From positions 340,671-354,297 of the forward strand of contig NW_008705598.1 of assembly GCF_000186865.1 (NCBI RefSeq): a stretch of DNA of 13,627 nucleotides, read 5' to 3'. The position numbers were made by a program, and so were the translations under genes. Position 1 is the stretch's first letter. Each line of letters begins with the position of its first letter. Below, in pieces: positions 1 to 6,398 of the stretch. The stretch comes from Aureococcus anophagefferens. Taxonomy: Eukaryota; Sar; Pelagophyceae; Pelagomonadales; Pelagomonadaceae. Below the pieces are notes generated by a model. It did not search any database, had not been told where the DNA came from, and saw only the letters and a program-made list of their open reading frames with translations.

Positions 1-146
1 CGCGCGCGCGCGTTCTGGAAAAAGCATCCACGCTTCGAGACCGTTCCGAGAGATGATCGCTCGTCCAAAAATCAGCCGAAACGAGTGGAAACCGGCCGAG
101 CTAGGAGCCTTTGAAGTTGGGAATTTCGCACTCTTGTCCTGCCCAG
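1..146 (-). mobile_element. Introner element copy 1 (left end cut by window)
   Basis: This is the right-hand ~146 bp of the same ~190 bp element seen in full at 7366-7557, 10199-10390 and 12431-12620. Shared landmarks are the CG run at 1-12, the stretch GATGATCGCTCGTCCAAAAA near 52-71, and the terminus CACTCTTGTCCTGCCCAG at 129-146. The terminus matches the copy 3 variant (ACAAGAGTG type). The body is antisense to the gene it interrupts. It ends in CAG at 144-146, the 3' splice site of the exon beginning at 147. The 8 bases after it (GCGCCAGC, 147-154) would be the downstream target-site duplicate and begin with GC as expected, but the upstream duplicate lies outside the window. Confidence 0.9.
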
Positions 147-857
147 GCGCCAGCGCCACCGGCCCCGGGCGACCTCAAGCCCGGGTCGCCCCTCGCGGCG
201 TCCGGCGCCTACAGCGGCGGGTCCCTCTGGGGCGCCGGCCCCGCGAAGCCCAAAAAGGCCGCGGCGCCGCGGCCCGCGGACACCGGCGGCTACGACTCCG
301 CGGACGAGGACGACGACGCGGACATGTACAGCGACGCGCCGAAGAAGCAGGCCGGGGGCGCGCCCCAACCCGACGCCGACGGCGACGTCTTCTTCGACGC
401 GCCCGCGCGGAGCTCGCGCCTCGCCGCGGCCTACGACGGTCTGGCGGTGTCCAAAAAGCCCGCGGCCGCGCCCGCGCCCGCGCCCGCGGCGTCGCCCTAC
501 GCCGCCTACGGCGGCAGCCAGCGCCTGGGCCTCGGCGGGTCGCGGCCCAAGCCCGCGGCCGAGAAGCCCGCGGCCGAGAAGCCCGCGGCCGCGCCCGCGG
601 CCGCGGCGACGGCCGTCGGCAAATTCGGCGCGAAGAAGGGCTTCGGCTCCGACGCGTTCTTCGACGACGACGGCGGCGCGCCGCCGCCGCCGCCGCCGCG
701 CCACCCGTCGGCGTCGTCGCGCTTCGCCGGCGCCGGCGGCTTCGGCTCCGACTCGTTCTTCGACGACGACGCCGGCGGCGACGGCCGCGGCGCGGGCTCC
801 CTGGCGGACACGATCCAGGGCGCCTTCTCCTCGACCATCGAGCGCTTCGGCCACTAG
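147..857 (+). CDS. C-terminal exon of an ArfGAP2/3-like protein (5' partial)
   Basis: This is a 236-residue last exon ending at TAG 855-857; the N-terminal exons, which would hold the catalytic zinc finger, are off the window. The exon starts right after the introner acceptor AG at 145-146. The reading frame stays open into the introner, so a predicted start at ATG 111 (MKLGISHSC...) is transposon sequence. The protein is low-complexity (Ala/Pro/Asp/Gly) with two near-identical motifs, GFGSDAFFDDD (639-671) and GFGSDSFFDDD (738-770). The first is preceded by KFGAKK. This resembles the 'FGNAK.ISSD.FF' repeats in the C-terminal half of ArfGAP2/3 (Glo3 type), GTPase-activating proteins for Arf1 on COPI vesicles. 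The C-terminus (LADTIQGAFSSTIERFGH) looks amphipathic. There is a 15-bp tandem repeat (KPAAE x3) near 549-590. The family call rests on short motifs only; another trafficking adaptor with acidic Phe motifs is possible. Confidence 0.55.
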   Translation, partial: APAPPAPGDLKPGSPLAASGAYSGGSLWGAGPAKPKKAAAPRPADTGGYDSADEDDDADMYSDAPKKQAGGAPQPDADGDVFFDAPARSSRLAAAYDGLAVSKKPAAAPAPAPAASPYAAYGGSQRLGLGGSRPKPAAEKPAAEKPAAAPAAAATAVGKFGAKKGFGSDAFFDDDGGAPPPPPPRHPSASSRFAGAGGFGSDSFFDDDAGGDGRGAGSLADTIQGAFSSTIERFGH

Positions 858-1053
858 CCAGGGGGCGCCGCCGGCGGCTAGAAACACGAGACTATACATC
901 ACGCGAAAAAAAGGTCGGGGACGGGAACGGAGTCGGACGAAGTAGCGGACGTCGCGGCGGGGCCCCAGAAGATGGGTGCGGCGGGCGTGTGCAAGGGAGG
1001 ATTTCGCGCTGCAGGGCGGGCCCTCGCGCTCGAGAGTGCGGCCGGGGCGCCGC

Positions 1054-1449
1054 TCAGGGCGGCGGCCTCCGGAGGTCGTCGTCGAGCGCGAGGACGCCGA
1101 AGCTCTCGAGGCACGGGGGCCGCTCCGGCCGGGCGTCGGGCGTCACCGTCGCGGCGTCGGCGAGGGGGCGTTTGTCGATGGGCGTGCGCGCGCCGTCGAG
1201 CTCCTCGTCGTCGTCCGAGGCGCACGCGCGCTCGTCGGCGGCGTGGGGCGCGGGCTCCGACACCTCCGACACCGCGGCCGCGAGGAGGCGCCGCAGGCGC
1301 TGGACCTCGGGCGCCGGGAGCAGGGCGACGCGCGGGGCGCAGAAACGCTTCCGTGCCGGCGCCGGCGGCGGGCTGGCGCCCCGCCGCCGGGTGCGGTTGC
1401 CGAGGCAGGACAGGGGCGACCGCGGGGCTGCCCCGAGGGAGGCGGCCAT
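1054..1449 (-). CDS. Small protein of unknown function
   Basis: Reads 131 residues from ATG 1449-1447 to a stop at 1054. This ATG was chosen over the upstream in-frame one (1584) because its context is good (G at -3, G at +4) and the 45 residues before it look like GC-rich filler. The N-terminal third is basic and Pro/Ala rich. A central segment (about residues 33-64, KRFCAPRVALLPAPEVQRLRR then an Ala-rich helix) could be helical. It is followed by an acidic stretch (SDDDEELDG) and a C-terminus ending ESFGVLALDDDLRRPPP. The mix of acidic and hydrophobic residues differs from the Arg-rich readings of the other frames, which supports real coding. No family was recognised. It converges with the ArfGAP-like gene, with 196 bp between stops. 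Confidence 0.5.
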   Translation of the reverse strand: MAASLGAAPRSPLSCLGNRTRRRGASPPPAPARKRFCAPRVALLPAPEVQRLRRLLAAAVSEVSEPAPHAADERACASDDDEELDGARTPIDKRPLADAATVTPDARPERPPCLESFGVLALDDDLRRPPP

Positions 1450-1712
1450 GGCTTCGTGCGTTGCGGGCGCGCGGGCGGCGGCGGGACGGGGGCCGAGGGC
1501 GGCGGGCTCTTTCCGAGTTTGGCGGGCGCGGTGGCGGGCGCTGCCAACTCTTCGGGGTTCTGGCCGTTCTGCGTAGAGCTTCACCGAGGACTGCCCACTT
1601 TGGCTGATGCTCTCAGACGTCGAACTTCACATATAATGCAACGGACACGTGCAATGTTTCGGACAGGTCGTTGCTGCCTTCAGGCAACCGGGGCGAGCGG
1701 GTAAGCGAGCGG

Positions 1713-2483
1713 CTAGCTTAGATCCGAGAGCTGGGCCCAGGCGTGGGCGACGACGCGCCGCAGGGCCGTGCCGAGGAGCCCCGTCCCCGGCGGGTCGCTC
1801 ACGTCGTAGCGGAGCACGAGGACGCGGCGACGCGCGCGGCTCCCGTTGGCGCCGCCGCGGTGGAGGAGCCGCGCGTCGAACACCAGCGCGTCGCCCGTTT
1901 CCACGGGCCCGCACGCGAGCGCCCGCGTCGTCGGGAACGCGGCCCAGGACGCGTGGGACCGAGGCAGCACCTCCGTCGGGCCCATGTCGCATCGGATCGC
2001 CTCGAGCGGCAGCATGAACGTCAGGCCGCGCGCGGCGTTGTCGCTGTGCCAGATCTGGGCCGCGGACCCGGGCAGCGAGTCGAGGAACTGGACCTGCGTC
2101 AGCTTCACGCGGCGCGTCTCGCAGTAGGCCTCGGCCATGTCGCGGAGCGGGCCCGCGAGCGCTTCGATGCTCCGCCGCAGGTCCGCGTCGTCTCGGTGCC
2201 GCGAGTGCACGAGGTCGTAGTGGAGCCGGCCCTTGGAGACCTCCACGGCCTTCTGCCGTCGCCGACGGCTGTCGAGGGTCGATGCGAGCCGCGCGCAGTC
2301 GACGCCGGGCACCGTGGCGAAGCCGTCGGCCCGCAGGCGCGCGAGGCCCTCGTCGCGCGTCGCGCAGCGGTTCGCCTCGAAGCGAGCGTCCGGCGACGGG
2401 GCTGTTGTTGGCGTGTGCAGCAATACGTAGGCCGCCGAGGCCGCCGGCGCGCCGGTGGCAAAAAGCAATCCCCGTCCCAGCAT
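1713..2483 (-). CDS. Phytanoyl-CoA dioxygenase (PhyH)-like 2OG/Fe(II) oxygenase
   Basis: A 256-residue single-exon protein from ATG 2483-2481 to TAG 1715-1713. It has the facial-triad layout of the PhyH family of 2-oxoglutarate and Fe(II)-dependent oxygenases. The HxD motif is in QIWHSDN (H146, D148). A GPTEVLPRSH segment (168-177) matches the family's 'GPLEVIPGSH' turn. The distal His is in LLHRGGANGS (H208), and an Arg cluster about 10 residues later (218-220) is in place to bind 2-oxoglutarate. The N-terminal 25 residues are hydrophobic and could be a signal anchor or targeting peptide. PhyH proteins hydroxylate very different small molecules, so the substrate cannot be named. Only 97 bp separate its start from the stop of the ABC gene upstream on the same strand, so its promoter must be short or overlap that gene's 3' end. 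Confidence 0.82.
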   Translation of the reverse strand: MLGRGLLFATGAPAASAAYVLLHTPTTAPSPDARFEANRCATRDEGLARLRADGFATVPGVDCARLASTLDSRRRRQKAVEVSKGRLHYDLVHSRHRDDADLRRSIEALAGPLRDMAEAYCETRRVKLTQVQFLDSLPGSAAQIWHSDNAARGLTFMLPLEAIRCDMGPTEVLPRSHASWAAFPTTRALACGPVETGDALVFDARLLHRGGANGSRARRRVLVLRYDVSDPPGTGLLGTALRRVVAHAWAQLSDLS

Positions 2484-2580
2484 CGATGACTCGACCGAAA
2501 AAAAGGCACCTCAAATAAAACTTCAATCGTGATGTGAAGTCGGAGCGCAGCACTTGGAACCTCCAAAAGCGCCCGGCCCC

Positions 2581-4585
2581 TTACTCGGCGGCGAGGGCGG
2601 CGGCGAGCTTGGACTTGGGGTCCTGGGCCAACACCGCGACGGTGCCCGTCTCGACGACGGCGCCGCCCGCCAGCACGGACGCGAAGTCGCACTTGGCCAC
2701 CGCGGCCTTCGAGTGGGCGACGAGGAGCACGGTCACGCCGCGCGCCTTCGCCAGACCGAGGACGTTGTCGAGGACTGCGGCCTCGGTCTTGGCGTCGAGC
2801 GCGGCCGTGGGCTCGTCGAGGAGCCAGAACGTCGCGGCGTCGCGCGCGAGCGCGCGCGCGACCGACAGCCGGCTCCGCTGGCCGCCGCTGAGGCGGTCGC
2901 CCGTGGCGCCGATCTCCGCGAGGAAGGCCCCGTCGAGCTCGCGGATGAAGCCGCCGGCGACCGCGGCCTCCGCCGCGGCCTCGACGTTCGCGTCGACGAC
3001 GGGCTCCCCGCCGTACGTGACCGCGTCGACGACGCGCGACCCGGACGACAGCAGGAGCGACGCCTAAGAACAACGGGTGAACAAGGGGCGCGCGCGGCGC
3101 CGGCGGGGAGCGAAGGGGCGACGGTCGCGGCGGTCGGTACAGATCTTGGTGTTGTCTTTAGGATACTCGTCAGATTGGTTTTGTAGGAATGGAGTGATTT
3201 TGTGTCGTTCGTCACCCCGCGCGCGGATCGAATTAAAAAAGAGGAGACGGACGCCGCGTTGAGACCTGCTCGACGACGGCCGCGCGCGCCTTCCGGAGGC
3301 CCGCGAGGTCTCCGGGCGCCATTTTCGCGACGTCCGCGCCGTCGACGCGGACGACCCCCGCGTCCGCGTCGTAGAGGCGCAGCAGCAGCCGCAGGATCGA
3401 CGACTTGCCCGCGCCCGAGGCGCCGACGAGCGCGTGCGACGTCCCGCGGGCCACGCGGAGCGAGCAGTTTTTGAGCACCGGCGGCGCGGTCGGCGCGTAC
3501 CCAAAGGTCACGTCGTCGAGCACGAGGTGGTCCGGCGTAACACCAGCGCCCCCCGCGTCCGCCGCGCCGTCCAACAGCGCCGCCGACGCCGCGTCGACGT
3601 CCGCGAGCGCGAGCACCCGGAGGCACGCCTTCGCGGCTCGTTTCCCCGCCTTCAGCTCCGACGCCGCGAACTTCGCCAGACCCGCGAGCCCCAGCGACGC
3701 GTAGCCCGCGTACAAGGCGAAGGCCAGCAGGTCGCCGCCGGAGAGGTCGCCGCGCTCCACGCGGTGGCCCCCGCGAAAGACGACGCCGAGGACGGTAAGT
3801 TTGCCGACGACGTCGAGGACGCCCTGGAGCGCTCCCCGCGCGACGCCGTGGGCGACGCCGGCGTGTAGCGCCGCGTCGGCGAGCTCCGCGAAGCGCGCCG
3901 CCTCGACGGCGTCGCCGCCCGCGAGCTTGACCGAGTGCGCGCGGTCGCTCCGGGCCAGGTCGCGCGCTTTGACGGCGAGCGCCTTCTCCGCGTGTTCCGC
4001 GCCGGCGCCGCGCTTCGCGACGGACTTGGACGCGCCGCGCACGAGGACCGCCAGCACGGGCACGCAGGTCAGGAGCTCGCCCGCGAGGCCGGGGCAGAGG
4101 GCGAAGAGCTGCGATCCGCCGTTGAAGAGACTCGACGCGTAGCGGAACGCGTTCTGCAGCTGCTCCGTGCACACCGCGAGCGCCACGGAGGCGTCGCGCT
4201 CGACGGCCGTCGCGACGGCGTCGGCGTCGAGGCGGTCGTCGCCGGATTGTTCTCCGAGCACGAAGAACGCGGCCTTTCGCCGGAGGGCCGCGTCGAAGAC
4301 GTCCGCGCGCAAACGCCGGAGCGCTTTCTGCAGCGCGCGCGAGAAGCAGGACACGCGCACGCCGCTGGCCAGGGCGCCGACGGCGAAGACGCACGCCGTG
4401 CGCCGCAGCTCCACGCGGAGGCCCGCGCCCCCGTCTTTTGACCTTTTGGCGTAGGCGTCGACGACGCGGCCCATGGCCTTGGGCGCGAAGGCGTTGGAGA
4501 AGGCGCTCACGCACAGCGACGCGCCGCCGACGGCGAGGCACCCCCACTCGGGCGCCACGTAGCGGCCGAAGACGCCGGGCGCCAT
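2581..4585 (-). CDS. Half-size ABC exporter (ABCB-type), two exons
   Basis: Exon 1 is 4585-3266 and exon 2 is 3063-2581 (TAA), giving 600 residues. They are joined in phase 0 across a GT-AG intron. The N-terminal ~340 residues form a transmembrane domain with several hydrophobic segments, followed by one nucleotide-binding domain. Visible motifs are an aromatic A-loop (FGY, Y363), Walker A GASGAGKSS (388-396), Q-loop VVEQ (Q440, last residue of exon 1), signature LSGGQ (498-502), Walker B FWLLDE (D523, E524) and H-loop VAHS (H557). All catalytic residues are present, so an active ATPase is expected, working as a dimer because only one TMD-NBD unit is encoded. The start at 4585 has a good context (CCGCCATGG); an in-frame ATG 24 codons upstream (4657) is possible. 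Substrate and membrane cannot be deduced. Exon 2 lies in a frame with no long ATG-initiated ORF, so a simple ORF scan would miss it. Confidence 0.88.
3064..3265 (-). other. Spliceosomal intron of the ABC exporter gene (202 nt)
   Basis: The donor is CAG|GTCTCA (3266/3265) and the acceptor TTCTTAG|GCG (3064/3063). It is phase 0, inserted directly after the Q-loop Gln. Removing it joins VVEQ to ASLLLSSGSRVVDAVTYG, the normal continuation of an exporter NBD. It is much richer in A/T than the exons, and none of the introner landmarks or an 8-bp duplication is seen at its ends, so it is treated as an ordinary intron. Confidence 0.85.
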
Positions 4586-4769
4586 GGCGGGGATCGGGCA
4601 ACCTCGTGGCCTGCTGGCCACTGAAGAATTGGCGATCGTCTTGGCTCGCTGCTTCATCGGCTCGTTTCACCCTCGAGGCTGCCCAAGTTGACGCTCGAGG
4701 CTGCCCAGAATTGCGAGAAGCCATGGCCGGGCATTCCGTACGCCGCGAATCCAACGCTTACGGACCAGC
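4586..4769. promoter_or_regulatory. Divergent intergenic region between the ABC exporter and the DEP-like gene
   Basis: 184 bp separate the two divergent ATGs, so it should carry both promoters. It contains a short tandem repeat: CTCGAGGCTGCCCA occurs at 4672-4685 and again at 4694-4707 (22-bp period). Each copy contains an XhoI-type CTCGAG palindrome. No TATA box stands out. Assignment as a promoter follows from position only. Confidence 0.4.
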
Positions 4770-5657
4770 ATGGCCGAATATGGCGCCGCGGCGCGCGGGC
4801 CGCTGGCCGGCGCGAGCTTCGACCCCCGCGGGTGCGACGCCAACTATACACTACAACTATTAACAACAAAACACCACAACACCTTCGACGAGCCCGCGTT
4901 CCTGTCGCTCCAGTCGCGGCGGGTCCTCTGGCGGTCCCACGTCCTGGCCTGGCTGCTCCAGCACGAGGTCGTCGGGACGAACCACGAGGACGCGCGCCGC
5001 GCCGCGGCGGCGCTGTGCAAGGCGTGCCCGGATTTCGGATCGCTCGTGCGGGCGCGCGACACGGGCGCGCTCGCGCGGGTCTTCGACCGCGGCACGCGCG
5101 ACGCCGTCGACGCGGCGCTGCGCGCGGACCGCGCCGAGGCCGCGGCGCCCGCGGCCGCGGAGGCCGAGCTGCGGCGGCGGAAAGGTAGGGCACTCACCGT
5201 CGTCGTCTACGAGGGCTCGCGCGCCGTCGCGGCGGCGCGCGCCGACGACGCCGACGCCCTCGCCGACGCGCTCTTCCGGAAGCAGGCGCCGCTCGAGCGC
5301 GGCGGCTCCTGCGTGACCGACGACTCGTCCGGCTCCGACGACGAGGGGGGGCGAACCTCGACGTCGTCCGTCGGCTCCGCGGCGCCGCCGCCGCCGAGCG
5401 CGGCGCCGCGCGCGTCGCCGAAGCACTTCCTCCTCTTCCCGAGCGCACCGGCGCCGCCGGCGCCGCCGGAGCGGCTCCCGCCCATCGCGCAGCGCCACTC
5501 CGCGCCGCCGGGGCGGGCGACGCTCGCGGTTCTCCGGCGCCCGCTGTCCGCGACCTTTGGCCCCGTCGCGGGCCCGCCGCCGGCCCTCGGCCGGCGGGCG
5601 GCGTCCGCGCCCCCGGCCGGCCGCCGCGCCGACGACGCGCTCCACGCGTCCTGGTGA
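4770..5657 (+). CDS. Unknown protein with a possible DEP domain
   Basis: Reads 295 residues from ATG 4770 (A at -3, G at +4) to TGA 5655-5657. Residues about 45-95 (SRRVLWRSHVLAWLLQHEVV then NHEDARRAAAALCKA) resemble a DEP domain: a segment placing a hydroxylated residue before 'V..WLL', then a helix of the 'sreeA..lg..L' type. DEP domains commonly bind membranes or G-protein-linked receptors. The C-terminal half is disordered: an acidic Ser patch (DDSSGSDDEGG), then Pro/Ala-rich sequence ending in basic RRADDALHASW. A markedly AT-rich stretch (about 4842-4880, encoding NYTLQLLTTKHHN) interrupts the GC-rich coding sequence and may mark a mini-intron or start-region sequence; see findings. Coding assignment is fairly secure from residue 40 on; the DEP call is tentative. 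Confidence 0.6.
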   Translation: MAEYGAAARGPLAGASFDPRGCDANYTLQLLTTKHHNTFDEPAFLSLQSRRVLWRSHVLAWLLQHEVVGTNHEDARRAAAALCKACPDFGSLVRARDTGALARVFDRGTRDAVDAALRADRAEAAAPAAAEAELRRRKGRALTVVVYEGSRAVAAARADDADALADALFRKQAPLERGGSCVTDDSSGSDDEGGRTSTSSVGSAAPPPPSAAPRASPKHFLLFPSAPAPPAPPERLPPIAQRHSAPPGRATLAVLRRPLSATFGPVAGPPPALGRRAASAPPAGRRADDALHASW

Positions 5658-5866
5658 CTGGGAGATCTCGACCAGCTCGGTCCGGCGCGTCGCGTCTCGC
5701 CTTCTCGCCTTCTCGCATCGCCCGGTCCGCGGCCCTCACGGTCGCGTCCCCCGCCTGTGCCCCGCCCCCTGTGTTTACTCGCCTACGGGTGACCTGGGCC
5801 ATGGCGAGAGGCGGCCGCTCGCCAGGCTCGGAGGGCCCGCGGCGAGGGTGTCTATGACCGCCGGCT

Positions 5867-6258
5867 AAAATTACCGAGAATATACAATTGTACTCAGGAC
5901 GGTAATGCACGTGGTAATGCATAGGTAATTACTAGTAATTACCGCTGCTCCAAATCAGTTACCGAGGATTACGACACCATGGGACTACTCATGTCCATTG
6001 ATTTTCGTTGCATATAAGCTGGACACCACTCGATTTCACAGAATAGTCGCAAGTTTTGGCTCTATCGACCAGTTTTGATCCATCAGAGGTCACTGCATGA
6101 CTCGCGTATGCTCAAATGAGTGGTTTGGGGGCGACGAAGCTGATGCCGCGGCCAGCGCCAAGGTCGGCCTGCCCAACCTTGAGTAATTACCAATGAAATT
6201 CCCATTTCAAAGGAATTACTGGTAATTACTGCCCTGTATTCTTAGTTACCGAGGAATC
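5867..6258. repeat. AT-rich repeat island with TAATTA palindromes and direct repeats
   Basis: The 10-mer GGTAATTACT or its complement AGTAATTACC occurs four times: 5924-5933, 5934-5943, 6182-6191 and 6221-6230. The first two abut to make a perfect 20-bp palindrome. AGTTACCGAGGA occurs at 5957-5968 and 6244-6255, each exactly 13 bp after the preceding 10-mer. Two similar ~48-bp blocks (5923-5970 and 6211-6258) therefore lie in direct orientation with starts 288 bp apart. TTACCGAG occurs a third time at 5871-5878, and GGTAATGCA occurs twice at about 5911 and 5923. It could be a small decayed mobile element with direct terminal repeats, or a multi-site regulatory region for the gene at 6399. Confidence 0.7.
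5924..5943. repeat. Perfect 20-bp palindrome
   Basis: GGTAATTACTAGTAATTACC is its own reverse complement with no spacer. It could be a dimeric transcription-factor site with a TAATTA core in each half, or the centre of an inverted repeat. The half-sites recur separately at 6182-6191 and 6221-6230. Confidence 0.85.
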
Positions 6259-6398
6259 CGGCGCCCATACGGACACCCTCGACCATCCGTTTGAAACGGA
6301 CAACGAAAGACTTCGTATCTCGAAAAGGCAATGAAAATGGCAAGGTTTTTGGGTGGTCGTCCTATCTCCCACATCGGGCTCCCCATCGGCGTTTAAGC

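Larger units (their letters stand above)
5658..6398. other. Intergenic region with GC-rich left part and AT-rich right part
   Basis: 741 bp between two + strand genes. 5658-5865 is GC-rich with no convincing coding frame and probably holds the 3' UTR of the upstream gene. From about 5866 the base composition drops sharply to AT-rich and stays low to about 6390. This part holds the repeat cluster annotated separately and, presumably near its right end, the promoter of the gene starting at 6399. No coding frame with sensible composition was found; the in-frame upstream ATG at 6291 lies in this AT-rich leader. Confidence 0.6.

Noticed and set aside
53..1576. Long + strand open frame across the introner, the ArfGAP-like exon and the region antisense to the 1054-1449 gene
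   Set aside because: Its translation is an Arg/Gly/Ala-rich string typical of alternate frames in GC-rich DNA; it begins inside the introner and spans two separate genes.
3064..3265. ABC exporter intron as a fifth introner copy
   Set aside because: Length is similar, but there are no shared landmarks (CG run, AAATTCCCAACTTC, GGGCAGG ends) and no flanking 8-bp duplicate.
3077..3504. Small open frames on both strands around the ABC gene intron
   Set aside because: They overlap the intron and NBD exon in the wrong frames and have shadow-type composition; the spliced NBD explains the region.
5654..5868. Short + strand frames after the DEP-like gene
   Set aside because: Overlapping Arg/Ser/Pro-rich readings with no domain; more likely 3' UTR and spacer.
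6291..6398. Upstream in-frame ATG extending the G2-like protein by 36 residues
   Set aside because: The extension lies in AT-rich leader sequence with composition unlike the exon, and ATG 6399 has the better context.
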